From Eublepharis macularius (lineage: Eukaryota; Chordata; Lepidosauria; Squamata; Eublepharidae), in the NCBI RefSeq assembly GCF_028583425.1, contig NC_072798.1, positions 8,062,501 through 8,126,500 on the forward strand: a stretch of DNA of 64,000 nt, in the 5' to 3' direction. The translations under genes were made by a program, and so were the position numbers. Under the pieces are notes generated by a model. The model searched no databases, had not been told where the DNA came from, and worked only from the letters and a program-made list of their open reading frames with translations. Below are positions 44,290-56,518 of this stretch, piece after piece (within the stretch, counting starts at the first letter, position 1; every line of letters starts with the position of its first letter).

Positions 44290-46622
44290 AAAGGGCTGTG
44301 ATCGGGGAACTGTGCCTTCTGAGGAGTATGTGTCACCACAGACATAACTTCTTGCCAGGTCTAAAATGACTTTATCAATTGTCAACATGAGAACTTCGGG
44401 GAACTGTTTATTTTTTTTAGAAGAAATTTTGGGGACATGCCAGTTAAGTGCCTTTTATTCTAAACTATGGTGTTCACTTTAAAAATACCTTTTGCCTTTC
44501 AGTAGATTTGGGAGCCTCGGCATCTTGGCTGAAATTTCTTAAGATTAAGTGCAAAGAAGTCACTCCAAGGGGAACAATTTGCACACTGTTGTGGGGGGCG
44601 TTACAGAGCCTTGCCGTAAATCTTTAATATTTTTAAAGCAATATTCATAATATATGCCTTTGTCACGTTTTGTTCCAGTGCTGAGGCTGTGGACTCTGGG
44701 GAAAGGAAATTTTTTAAAGGTTTAAAATTAGGGTTAATTGTTCTTAACTCACTACTTATGGTGACACTGCAATTAATTCATCATAGGTTTCTTTGATCTG
44801 TAATTAAGGTGCCCAATGGGAAGAGCAATTGTATGTTAACCTGGGTGAGAGGGCTGAGTAAACCAGTTGTGGCTCACAGCTGAGGCCTAGTAATTACAAG
44901 CAGTGACATTGAAAAGAGAATGAAAAAATCTGCTGCTTGTACCAAAAGCATCTGAGCTGAGACTAATTCAGCCACTCTTTTTTCACGTTGGCAGTTGTTC
45001 ATGATTCTCTGTATGATCACTCTTGCAGCATTGTTTACATAATTTCCTGCGAAAACTGACTTAAAACCTGTATTGGGGGGAGCAGAAAAGTATTTTGGGA
45101 GCAATCTTCAACATGTGCCTTATTTGGAATAGAATTCTGATTTCTTTTTTTCCTGAAACAACTTGAAAACTGTAATTCAGCCTTAGCAAAGGTGATGCTG
45201 TACTTCCTCCAATGTCACGCACATGATAAACGTTGGTTTCTTTTACACGGCAATTAAGTGTTGCGTTCCAAATTTGGACCTTGAACTGGCAGGTAATGCA
45301 GCTGCAGTTATGTGACAGGAAATAGTCTACAAAAAGGGACAAAGCTTTTGCAGCAAACTTGCAGCCAAATGTCTGCAAGTTTCTGAATTTTGAGTGTTTT
45401 AAATAACCGAGTTCCCACTGACATGCAAACTAGCATTGCTTGACTGGCAGAAATTGAGGGATGCAGATGTGCAGCTGGTGGCCTTGGGAGGTGTCACTTG
45501 TCTAGGCTTTTGATCTTTGATACATGACTGTCCACCAAATACCTTAACATTATCATTGATCGCTCCCTTTCTAAGCAAAAAAAGTCAGGGTATAAAAGCA
45601 GCTTTTCAGATAGGCGGTGTTGTTAGACGAATCTGACAGGGATCTCCATTCAAAGTTCTCCCTGATGTTCATCAGCCGGTTCCTTACCGTTCGATGTGAT
45701 TTCTTGTGGTTGTGTACCCCTTAAAAGGCTGAGGTAGAAATGTAGGACACGGGATTTTATCCTCAGGGATGGGGAAAGCAGTATAAGAGAGATCGTCTGT
45801 TCCAGTTGCCAAAACTTATACTGCGAGTGGAGAGGAGAAGCTGCCTAAAAAAACCCAAAGACTTTTAGATCCCGCCCCCTCCTCCAATCACTGGACTAGA
45901 TATAAATGGACTTGCAGAATAAACCAAGTGTTGTCATGGGGGGGGGGGGGACTTGTCTGCGTATATTGGATCGCAGTCCAGCTGTACGTTGCTTGTGGCT
46001 ACAGCCAACTACATCAGTAGAAATGAAGTATACAAATGTCTAGTGATTCTCTCTCTCTCACACACACACACACACGCGCGCACGCCCCAAATTGGTTTTG
46101 TTTCGACTTAATTGTTACATCTTGGACAAGTCAGGGTGTTGCATTTTTGTGAATGTTTTCGATACATGGGATCGTCCCTCACTGGGTTCAGAAGAGATGC
46201 AGGAGTATCACCAGCTGGCAGTTTCATGTTTTCTAAGGCTTTGTGTGCAAGCAAGTCCTATCACATGTATATGTAAAAGTGAAAGCAAGTTTTGTGCCCC
46301 ACCCCAGTCCTTGTGTCCAGCAAAAATTCTGGGTTGTTGGTGTGTTACTGGAAGAGCCCTGCTCTTCATTGTAACACTGTGTTTCTCAGATTTCTATATT
46401 CCATTTTTGCATAAGTAATTACTCAAAGGGGCCTGGCTTAGGCCGTTGGTTATTATTCTGATAAGCAACAGGATTTTGATAAAGTCGAAATGAGCTCACT
46501 TTCAGTGTACAGGGATCCAATCTGGCAGCAGGATTAGAGCCTGGTAGAGCCACCAGGGTAACTCCCCTAAACATTGTGTACTGGGTGCTCCATTTCTGGG
46601 AGCAAGTAGGTCAGTACTCTGT
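44290..46622 (+). other. GALNT4: GALNT4 3' untranslated region and downstream sequence
   Basis: The first clear AATAAA on the + strand is at 45918-45923, which would give a 3' UTR of about 1.65 kb; mammalian GALNT4 also has a long 3' UTR. An ACACAC/CGCGCG microsatellite lies at about 46060-46083. No other feature was found. Confidence 0.4.
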
Positions 46623-46799
46623 AGGGTTGCCAACCTCCAGGTAGTGGCTGGAGATCTCCCGGAATTACAACCAATCTCCAGGCCACAGAGATCAGTTCAC
46701 CTGGAGAAAATGGCTACTTTTGGGGAGGACTCTATGGAATTATGCCATGCCAAGGTCCCCAGATCTCCAGGAATTTTGCAACTTGGAGCTGGCAACCCT
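46623..46799. mobile_element. 177-bp MITE with 10-bp target duplication
   Basis: It begins AGGGTTGCCA and ends TGGCAACCCT, with further complementary stretches inwards (GGAGATCTCCCGG near 46653). Perfect 10-bp repeats AGTACTCTGT flank it (46613-46622 and 46800-46809). A 9-11 bp duplication suggests a Mutator-like element rather than hAT. A partial relative lies at 62425-62527. Confidence 0.75.
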
Positions 46800-46809
46800 A
46801 GTACTCTGT

Positions 46810-48288
46810 GAATACATAGGCTCTAGTTTCTACTTTAAAATTCCCCAGTCCAATGCCACTTTTTTCCAAGTTTTTTTTTTAATGGGAAAGCTGACATATC
46901 TAATCTTTGTAGCCCTTGGAATGCTAATTTCATTGTTTTGTCCTGAGAAGATTAGAAGACTGTCTGATCAATGGTCCATCTAGTCCAGCATTGTTTCCCG
47001 CAGTGGTCCTTCAGATGAAGGAGCATAGCAACCGTTAATGTAGAGATATACTGCTTCTGGACATGGAGGCTTCATTCAGCTATCATGCCTCATCACTTTT
47101 GGATTGGTCCTGATTTTAACTGCCTTGATCTTAACTGAAAACCCACCTTTTTTGTATTTAAGTTGGGTCCATGCATGTTGTAGCACTGGTATTGGGAGAA
47201 GTCTTTTATCCACATCATACATAAGCCCATAAACTTTGATCATAAACTCTCTTGTCCCTCTCCCCAGTCCTAAATGTGGTCCAATGTGGATTATCTACTT
47301 TATGAAAAGCCATTGGCTGTCTCTGGACGTAGGCCACAAACAGGTGGGGTTTCGGATGATCCAAAAGACGCAGTTTCCCTGCTGTTTTCTTTCCTGTCAC
47401 TGTTACTCCGTTTCTAATTTAGCTTGCCATAATTCCTTCGCTGACACGTCACCATGGTGCCTTGAGTAAACCTAGTATTGCCAAAAAAAAAAATCACCTT
47501 TACAAGTGTGAATTATTGTAGTCTCATCATCAAGGAAGATAAATACACCTATATATAATTTAGCTATGTAGCCTGAGCGCAAATTTCCATGAGATAGAAT
47601 TGAAATGATATGTATGCTATGTGCCATGTGACAGTGGGGGAAACAGAACCAAATTGGGGATAGTGGAAAGAGGGCTAATATAGACGGGGATTGCTTTGAA
47701 TTACAACTGGAACGAAATAGAACGTGCAAGACGTAGAGTAAAAATGAATTCATTTTCTTAATTTTGCCTTAAAAGCACTATGCTAGAAATTTTAAGCAGA
47801 TGGTACCAGATAGCAATTGGTATCTTTTAGGTTGGTGACCATTCACCAGTTCAAGCGAACGTTTTGCACCTTGTGGGGTTGCAGGTTTCCAATTGTGGCC
47901 TAAAATGCCGTGCCTCTTCTGAAGTTGTCTATCTTGCCGTGGGCTCTGTGGACTTCATGCTTGCTCAGAGATCCACTGGACCTTCTTCAGGCTTGCCTAG
48001 TTCCACTGTGTATCCTTTGCTTGTCATCTGTCCATGTGTGTTATGGAATAATGATTTAAATCTGTCTTTTGGAAACTATTTTGTAATGTAACATGCCACA
48101 AATCAAAGCTGTTATGGAGATAGAATTGTCTTGAAATATTCCAGTTGGTGGTTTTTTGTATCAAGAATGCCCATGAAATCCCATACATCCCATGATCGGT
48201 TGGAAGGAACCAGCATGGTTCCAGCTGGGAATCAGAGATCCACGGAATTTGTAACAGAGCAACACCAAGACGCATGACAATCCTTAAA
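46810..48288. other. Intergenic, no recognised feature
   Basis: Nothing firm. A possible Penelope-tail remnant lies near 47960-48000 on the - strand (CTGAAGAAGGTCCAGTGG). The frames are short and without domains. Confidence 0.35.
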
Positions 48289-48418
48289 GAAGGTAAAAGC
48301 TGGAATGGGCATTAAATAAATACTAGTACCACAAAAAATAGTGGGATGTGTTAAACACACTCCAGAACAATTATTGAGAAATGAAAATTCTGAACTGGCA
48401 TGCTTTTATTAACACTTT
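48289..48418 (+). repeat. Single dispersed copy of the 155-bp repeat
   Basis: GGTAAAAGCTGGAATGGGC, then AGTGGGATGTGTTAAACACA, CTCCAGAAC, AGAAATGAAAATTCTGAACTGG and CTTTTATTAAC follow the order of the tandem unit at 57420-58345. Its first bases equal those at the left edge of the array (GGTAAAAGCCGGAACGGGC at about 57379), so the family has a defined left end. Confidence 0.75.
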
Positions 48419-49035
48419 CCCTCCCCCAGCCCATTTCAAATGAATCAATTTTCTTCCTGTCAGCTTTCTTCACTGTCCTACTTTCACATCCATACATCGT
48501 CACGGGGAATACCACAGTGTGGATTACCTTTACCCCTAGTGATACATCCTCATCCTTAAGGATCGTTTCCAATTCCTTCATGACTGCCCTTCTAAGTCTC
48601 AATCTCCTTCTGATATCTTGGTCGACATCTCCATTTTCGTTGAAGATTGAGCCAAGGAATAGAAAATCTTTAACAATTCCCATTTTTGTCAATCTTAAAA
48701 TTGTGTAATTCCCCAGTAGTCTTTACGTTTTTCTTCTTGATGTTCAGCTCTAATCCTACTTTGGCACTGTATCCCTTAACTTTCATCAGTAATCATTTCA
48801 AGTCTTCACTATTTTCTGCCAGTAATGTGGTGTCATCTGCATATCTCAAATAGTTAATGTTCCTTCCAACAGTTTTAACTCCAGCTTCTTCTACATCTAA
48901 TCCAGCTTTCATTATTGTATGTTCTACACATAGGTTTAACAGATGAGGAAACCATTCTGTTTCCCCATATTCTGTCCTAACAGCCCTAACTCTTGTACAG
49001 AGTGCAGGTTGTGCATCAACACAATCAGACATTGT
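48419..49035 (-). mobile_element. RTE-BovB LINE fragment
   Basis: The - strand encodes, in order, GRNINYLRYADDTTLLAENS (the YADD catalytic motif), [34 protein letters not shown] and VVFPVTMYGCESRTVKKADR, all landmarks of RTE-BovB reverse transcriptase. Frames are interrupted between the two parts (near 48700-48790). It lacks the endonuclease and the 3' end. Confidence 0.88.
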
Positions 49036-50359
49036 GGCACATCCATTTCTTTTACCACCAGAATGCTTCCTGCCTAATTATCCAAAGTAGTTTGAACTTA
49101 TATGTAGCCATAGCAGATGCATCTTTCCTAAATACACTACATAACAAGGCTGATGAAAGATTATTTCCCACTGCTGACTACTCCAGTGCCATAGTGTTTG
49201 TCAACTTCCTCCTCCTTTTTCTACCAAAGATCAATTAACAGCTTTCTTTTGTAGGACACCTAATACTGTAGGTTTTCAGCATTCCATTCTTACTATTCAG
49301 AGTCACTTTTCAAGCAGCTGCTTCTGTGTAGCTTTCTTAATTTTTCAGCCTTCCCTCCCTGACCCTGTAACGTTCAAGATACAAATACACTCCATTCAAA
49401 TTTATCTGATCTTTAACCCAGCAGTCTTTAAGCTTTCCAGACTTGAGATCCATTGAGTGGTAAACACAAGAGGGTTATACGACAGGGAGTATAGTAGCTT
49501 TGCTCTCTATTAAGGCAAACTAGAAGCAGATCCTTCAATAGAGGATTGCAACCCCATGGAGTCCACTCGGCCAGAGGCAGGGTTTTTTTCAGAGGATTTG
49601 GAAGGTCAAAGGAAACCAGAGTCTGGCACAATAAACAGGTTTTTAAATTGTGAAAAACAGGCAATCCACATTACAGCAATGTCTTAAAAGAGGGGGAAAA
49701 CAAAACATCAATCTCGGGGGGGGGGGTCCATACAGCAGCCAGCACACTTCTGAGCACCTCGCACCCTTCCGTGCAGGCTCTGCCTCCAAGCTCTGCCTCC
49801 TGCTCTTTTATACTGGGCCTTTGTTTATTAGGCACAGCTTTGTAGGACCAGGAACACTACGCAATCTGTTAAGTCATGCAGGTCTAGTGCTACCGGCTGC
49901 ACCTGGCAGTTCCCTTAACCCTTCTCTGGATGGTTACAGGAGCAGGTAATCTTGCAACGATTTACAGCCATGGAATCTAGATACCCACATGCCGGCAGCC
50001 AGAATACAGATCACCTGACAACACCTTCTTGGGTGTTCTTCTGCATTTGCACTACTGGTTTCCAAGCCATGGGGTTGAATGTTATCTAAGAACTGAAGAG
50101 GTTTTCAAGGAGAATTTGGAATAGACAACAGGAGAGCCATATGGGGATCTAATATGAGCTGTTTTATGCCACAAAAATGCTTTCTATAGGGTGCATTTAA
50201 GAAGAACAAGTGAAACAAAAATAAAAGCCTGGGTTTGGTTTTCACAATATACTTCACATAAGCAGTTGTAGCTAAATTGTACTTTGCATCAGCGATAGCA
50301 TCTAGTTTAGGCAACTGCCCGTGCCAGAAAGTTCTTATTTCACAAATGACAATATTAAG
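49036..50359. other. Intergenic between the two converging genes
   Basis: A G10 run lies at about 49718-49727. 49640-50020 carries TATAAAAG on the - strand (near 49807) and could be an old LTR-like or promoter-like sequence, but I found no matching ends. Otherwise nothing recognised. Confidence 0.35.
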
Positions 50360-50541
50360 ATTTCAAGCTTCAGAATTTTATTAAGCTCAACAAGCTTTTT
50401 CCAAAACATGATTGAAGAGCCACGTGCAACAAAATTCAGTATTTCCTGGATGATTAAACATATGAGTTGTGCGGACAGCTTCTGGAAGACCTAAGGACCT
50501 TCTTCATTTTGTGCAGCTTGTAAATGGAGCAAGTTTGTTCT
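50360..50541 (-). terminator. NDUFA4: NDUFA4 3' UTR and poly(A) signal
   Basis: On the - strand, AATAAA lies at 50382-50377, 160 bases after the stop codon. A 3' UTR of about 180 bases is in keeping with this short mitochondrial gene. Confidence 0.7.
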
Positions 50542-53500
50542 TCAGTAGTCTGGGCCTTCTTTTTTCAGCTTACTGTAGTCCACACTGACTGCGTAGAACT
50601 AGAAAAAGGAAAGATGTTAAAACAGAAATCATGCTAGTATAAAAGTTACATCTGGTTTTGTGAATATGTGCCATTTCACGCTGCCTTGCAAAGCCACAGG
50701 CTGCAGTTACAGATTCATCATTGTGGACCCACTGCAAAAATCCTGCTTTGTTTCCATTTATTTCTAAAGCTTCAATTCTTCTTTAAGTTTGAAAACTGTG
50801 GATTATTATGCAGTGAAAGGGCCTTTTGTGAAGGTACTATAACCACTCTCCCTTCAAATTGTCCAATTTCAATGATTTAGACAATGTGCCTCTGTTGGCC
50901 CACGGTGGAAGATGGCGAGGACAGCAGCTGCTGCCATGCAAGCCAGATGGATGAAGGGGGGCTGCACAATCATCTCGGCCCCCATACGAGTCACAGTGTG
51001 AACTGTAATGACCATTCCTCCCCGCCCCCCGCCCCCCCGGTGTACTATCGGCAGGAGTAGGTTGTATTAATCGCCATCTGGGGGCTGTGTTTTATGAAAA
51101 TGTGGTTTTATTGTGATTTTAAAATGTGACTTCTACTTGCTGTAACCAGGTCTGAGCCCGCTTTGGGGGAGGGCAAGCTAAAAGCCTAACAAACAAACAA
51201 ACAAACAAACAAAGAGACACTGCAAGTGGGCAGGTGAAGTTGCCACTGCTGCCATCACTCCCCACAGTCTGGGGGAGAGTCGGCTGGATAAACGGGCAGG
51301 CAGGCAGACTGAAGACAGGGACACAGCGGGGTGTGCAGAGCAACGGGGCGGGGGGGGTGAGATTCTACCTCAAATTTCTCACTAGTCCCCAGTAGGCGGG
51401 GGCAGGGCTCATTTCGAGGGGGAACACACAGGAACGCAGTTCTGGCAGTTCCCCAAAGAAGTCACGTCAGGTGGCCCCGCCCACCTGACTCTCGGTCATT
51501 TGGGGCCCATTTCAGCCTGGATTGGGGCTGAAACGGCCCAGATCGGGCCTCTGATGGGTGGTGGATCACTCTCCCACTCAGCAGCGGCCTGATCCTGACC
51601 ATTTTCGGCTCTTTTTCAGTCCCTTTTTGCCATGTAGGGCCCAATTTCGGCCCTGAATGGCCAGGATTGGGTCCAAAACAGCCAGGATAGGTGATGTCAG
51701 GGGGTGTGGCATATGCAAATCATTTATGCCAATGACACACTTCCGGCGATGGCAAGGGGTGTCGTATATGCGAATGAGTTATGCGAGGGATTCCAAAGGT
51801 GGATGGGTAAACAAACTGGGGGGGGGGTGGCTTTCCTGTCCCCCCCCATGAGTCTCATTGGATCCTGCTTGTATATTATATTCCCAATACTTCTGAATGC
51901 TAAAAAGCACTGGTATGATCCAGTACAGCAGTGTTTAAACACGAATGCTAACAGCACAATACCAAATGCTAGAAACATTTGCCACATGTTCTAGCAGTCA
52001 TACAATTTCACGGGGTGCAGATACCATCACAGTGATGTAAAATTCAAGCCACCTAAAAGCAAAATCCATTTCAGCTCAAAAAACGGAAGAAACCTTTTTG
52101 CATTTCTTTATAAGATATGTACTATGTCAGTAAAGTTTAAAATGTGCTGTGTTAATGGCCCTGTTCTCCAGAGTGCAGAAAAAATTATATCTATGCTAAG
52201 ACACTTTGAGGCAGAATCAGAAGAATTAAACAACTAGCTAATAACTGTCTAAGTTTTAACCAATTGTATTAGCATACAACTGCACATAAAAGCTTTGAAG
52301 AAATGCACACTAAGTTGACTGTGTCACGGCAGGCATGTTCTCAGGAGACAATCCCTTCTCCCTCACACAAGAAAGCCTTTTTTAAGAGTGCCCACTAACT
52401 ACAGTTTTTATCAGTACTTTTAAAAGTGTGCCAATTTTTAACATCGTGCGTTGTCTAATTAACTGGGCCACCTTCATAATCAACTAAACACTGTGGCCCT
52501 ATTAAAAATGCATAATAATATTACCTCACTGTTTCAGTATCTGAAATTAGTTATGTTCTACAGATATTGGAATAATGTTTCCGATCGTGTGATTTCATAT
52601 ATTTGCCAAGAAAGTGTTACTAAAACAACTGAAGCTATTTTAAATCAAGTGTACAGCTTTATTCTTTCCACAAGCCTTGACAGTCCTTTTTAGAAACGCA
52701 GCTGGAGGACATCTTTTATACAAAACCAAATAAGGGAGAAAGAGCCGTCTTTGGCAGTGAAGCTAAGATTGCCCTAACTGATAAGCTGTTACACAAGGGC
52801 AGCCAGTTTACACTGAATCTGCTTACAAGACATTTTAGTGTGGCTGCAAATCATCTCCTTAGATAATAAATAACCCAAGAAAACATTTTCAGATTAAAGA
52901 AACTAGCCCAGTAGATAGAAACTCCACATGAAGTTAGTATTTTTCTGGGTCTTACTATAACTAATGATTAGTTTATATTTGCTTTCACACTGAATACATT
53001 TCAACTGTTTTTGCTTCTCTTTCAAGTAAGATTACAGCTGACCCAAACTATGTTAATTCACAAACCGGAAAATCGGTAACAGACCAGAATCAGCTTGGCT
53101 AGAAATGCTTATAGTTCAACATGGTGCCAAAGAGATGTCTGACATTGCGAGTTTGACTGAAACATTTTGTCATCTGAGGGTTCTGCCATCTACATTTTTA
53201 AACTGGTTCTGATACCAGATGAAATTGAAGAAAATCATGCCAGTTATGTATCAAAGCATGGCATCTACTATTTACTGCTTTGTCTCCAAAAGTGCTTTTT
53301 GTAACCCAAATCCCATCAGCAAGACTTAACCACTTGTAATCTAATCTGAAGCAATGTCTGGAAACTGGCCAAAAGAATGAGCATCAACCGGCTGAAGCTA
53401 AAGCCAGACATGACAGAAGGGATGTTAATAGGAAATCTACTACTCTAGGAATCAAATGAGCTATCAAAGATGAAACCTGGGGATATTCCAGAAAAGGCAA

Positions 53501-56500
53501 ATGTAATAGCACCTTCTAATATAATGCCAATGTAACAGCAACATTGAGGGAGGGGGATTAGAACTTTGCCACTGTAATCAATGCACCTGTATCCTCTAGC
53601 ACTGACTATCAAAATGAATTCTGCACACAGAAGATATGCTACTGGTACACACGGTAATGACCACCGAGGAACTACACAATTTTAAAGTTGACAATGAGGG
53701 AATTGAAGTTGAAGATTTTCTATTCCTTGGCTCAATCATCAACCGACAAGGAGACTGCAATGAAGAAATCAGAAGAAGACTGAGACTCGGAAGAGCAGCT
53801 GTGAGGGAGCTAGAGAAGATCCTTAAAGATAAAGATGTCTCTCTGGGAACCAAGATCAAGATAATCCAAACTATGGTATTCCCCATTGCCATGTATGGAT
53901 GTGAAAGTTGGACGGTAAAGAAAGCTGACAGGAAAAAAATTGACTCATTTGAAATGTGGTGCTGGAGGAGAGTTTTGCGGATACCATGGACAGTCAGAAA
54001 AGACTAATAAGTGGGTACTCGATCAAATCAAGCCGGAATTCTTCTTAGAAGCTAAAATGACAAGACAAAAGCTATTGTACTTTGGCCACATGAGAAGACG
54101 AGTCTCTGGAAAAGTCAATAATTCTAGGAAAAGTGGAAGGCAGCAGGAAAAGAGGAAGACCTAAAACGAAGTGGCTTGACTCAATAAAAGAAGCCACATC
54201 CTCCAGTTTGCAGGATCTGAGTAGGTCTGTTAGAGTTAGAATGTTTTGGAGGTCTTTCATTCATAGGGTCGCCATAGGTTGCAGGCGACTTGACAGCACA
54301 TAACACACACACACTAAGCAGGTTTTTCTTATGGACACTGATCTCATGAAGTGGGGGGTTTGGAGGCATCAAGGAACAGAAAAGGCAAGGAGCCTCTCTG
54401 TATATATTGTACTTACGAAAGCAGCAGCCCTCCCCTCAGCTCTCTGTCACAGACTTATGCAAGAACAGCGAAGCATAAAATGGGGAGCAGCAGTAAGCTA
54501 CATTGCTACAGTAGAAAAAGTGGTTTTGTTTTCTAGCCTAACAATTTCCTTTCAGACTAGAGGAGTCATAGGCCTACAAGACAACCAGTCACAAGCTCTG
54601 ATAGATACTTTGCATCATACCTTGTACTGGTCATTGGGTCCCAGCTTGTTCCAAGGCTCTGGATTATTCTTCTTGTCCCAACTACGTAGAAAAATATGAC
54701 AAAGTACAGCTACCACTACATCCTCATAAAGAAAGACAGCACAATGTATGGCATAACACTTAGTTGTATGTGGCCTTGGAGACTCGCTAACATAGAGTCC
54801 TGTCCACCACCCCTTAAAAGCACGAGATCTCCTGTAATCCAGGCTCTTATGATGAATAGGCCATCTTAGCCACAGTTTAAGATGCCATTCAACAGGAAAA
54901 CAGTATTTTCACAGATATATTCAATGTTACACTACTTTGTATGAATGGTGGCAGTTTTGACAAAATAAAGCATGATGCTTGAAACTCAATCCTTGTAAGC
55001 AGTAAATTGGCTCAAAGGTCCTGTTTAACCTCTATACTTTCTTAATTGGTTATTCCATTTTAAACTGTACATATTTTAGAAAAACATAACGTTTGTTAGT
55101 TAATGTATTCTTTACTATACACAAAACATAACTTTTTTACAACTCCGGTACTGCCACAATGAGAATGCTAACCGGTAAGTTTTATGCTACAGCAGACCAC
55201 CTTCATCTACATCATTAAACAGGAACACCACTTAAAAATCGTATTTACCAAACATCAGGATTGAAAATTGCCAGACGCATGGTGTACAGGGCAGCACCAG
55301 TCCCTCCCGCTCCAATGAACAAGAAGAGCGGGATCAACTGCAAGAAATAAAAAGTTGTGATGTTAAAAAGCACATCGGAAAGTTATTGTGTAGCTGTCAA
55401 TCTGGGAACCATACAATAATACATAATAGTCAACGCATAGGAAATGAATAAATGGAAGCATATAGAAGAATATGGAAAATAGTTAAATGGAAAAGAGCAG
55501 CAAAAAAAAATGCCACTCCTGTGCTAGCCAACAATTTGCTAAACCTACCAGCAATCTCAAAGAAGACAGGTAAGAGAAATGAGTTCTGCAGGATTCAGAA
55601 GGGTTTCCACACCATTGTTTTCTGCCGGAGGCCTTCCTAATCCGTTGCCATAGATATTTTAGAGATGCCAAACCCTCTAGAGGTAAGGCACCTCACCTAC
55701 ATTTGCATTAAAACAAAGCTTCAGGCTAAAACGTTCAAAGAAATACAGCCATTGTAGTTTTGAGAGAGGGTGGCATCAATAACTCTCCAACAAACCCCAG
55801 TTCATAAAATACTTTTGGACACTGAGACCAGCCACCTCAAACTAGTTTGCATTTGCAGCAGAAAAACATGGGGGGGGGGGGGGGACGGTATTTAGACAAA
55901 GGCATGTGAGGGAGCTTCCGTCAAGTCAGTCTTCCCTCTTCCACGGGTTTTAGCTAAAGAGTAGAGTGCCCTTAACACACCAGGCCAGCAGCAACGCCTC
56001 CTGTTATGGCGGCGTGAGAAGAGTTAACACGTTTTTAAAAGCACGTTTGCTTAGGCGAACTCCAAACGCACGATGATCCGCCACGCTTCCCCCTCAAAAA
56101 AGAAAATGACGACAGCAAAGGAAGGGAGAGTGGGAAATCACAAACAGCTTAGGGACTGACTCATTTTCAAGCTGCTTCGGATACGGTTAAGCCGTCCACG
56201 TACTGCAGGGAATACAGTGAGCAAAGCCGCCTGCACGGACAACGCAGCACTTCACCAGCCTCCTTCCTCTTCACCTCAGTTAAAGGAGAAGAAATGGAAG
56301 GTGCTGGAGCTTCACTGCCCCACAGGGCGGTCGACTTCTTTCCTCTACGGGAGGGGAAGGGTCCAAATCGTTCTAGTTTTCTTTGTATTTCCCTTGGACT
56401 AAAAAAGGGAGGGGAGGGTCGTGGGGAGTGCTACAAGAGGACGGTGCCCGCTTCCGCCAGCCCCGCCAACACTCACGCTTGGGTGCTTTTTAGCCTGGCT

Positions 56501-56518
56501 CATCATGAGGCGGAACAT
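50542..56518 (-). CDS. NDUFA4: NDUFA4 (COXFA4), cytochrome c oxidase-associated subunit, four exons
   Basis: The protein is a small single-span subunit of the inner mitochondrial membrane, first assigned to complex I and now to complex IV. Coding exons on the - strand: 56518-56477 ([14 protein letters not shown]), 55337-55249 ([18 protein letters not shown] onward), 54681-54621 ([20 protein letters not shown]) and 50598-50542 ([18 protein letters not shown], stop). Introns begin GTGAGT, GTAAAT and GTATGA and all end in AG. A split codon at the exon 2/3 junction restores the NPDVCWDK order of the mammalian protein. The total is 82 residues; human has 81, the extra residue being a second Asn after the Lys pair. 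The membrane segment is encoded by exon 2. The start codon has a perfect GCCGCC context. All splice positions equal those of mammalian NDUFA4, so this is the intron-bearing gene and not a retrocopy. About four fifths of residues match the human protein as I remember it. Confidence 0.94.
51403..51790. mobile_element. hAT-like MITE fragment, CAGGGGTCATTT family
   Basis: It starts CAGGGCTCATTTCGAGGGGG, then GCAGTTCTGGCAGTTCC and the GGCC-rich interior, ending GCGAATGAGTTATGCG without the second terminus. It lies in intron 3 of NDUFA4. Confidence 0.72.
53620..54313 (+). mobile_element. RTE-BovB LINE 3' fragment
   Basis: The + strand encodes [60 protein letters not shown] and [15 protein letters not shown]; a frame change near 54005 leads to [13 protein letters not shown]. 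The 3' end is GGTCGCCATAGGTTGC, GGCGACTTGACAGCAC, then an ACACAC tail, as in other BovB copies. It lacks the YADD region and endonuclease. It lies opposite to NDUFA4 in its third intron. Confidence 0.9.
54682..55248 (-). other. NDUFA4: NDUFA4 intron 2
   Basis: This 567-bp AT-rich intron shows no recognised repeat. Confidence 0.85.
55338..56476 (-). other. NDUFA4: NDUFA4 intron 1
   Basis: 1139 bases. A G-rich run lies at 55869-55882. CpG density rises from about 55980 towards exon 1, so the promoter-side CpG island extends into this intron. No repeat was recognised. Confidence 0.8.

Larger units (their letters stand above)
50599..54620 (-). other. NDUFA4: NDUFA4 intron 3
   Basis: This 4.0-kb intron carries a LINE 3' tail (about 51060-51200, GTCTGAGCCCGCTTTGGGGG then an AAAC repeat at 51190-51210), a hAT-like MITE (51403-51790) and a BovB fragment (53620-54313). 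The remainder (51850-53600) is AT-rich and unassigned. Confidence 0.85.

Noticed and set aside
49640-50020. Possible LTR on the - strand with TATAAAAG
   Set aside because: Only a TATA-like motif and a TGTCAGG start are visible; no matching end or duplication.
55700-56210. Unrecognised extra exon in NDUFA4 intron 1
   Set aside because: Raised CpG content here is explained by the promoter CpG island; no frame with splice sites fits between the known exons.
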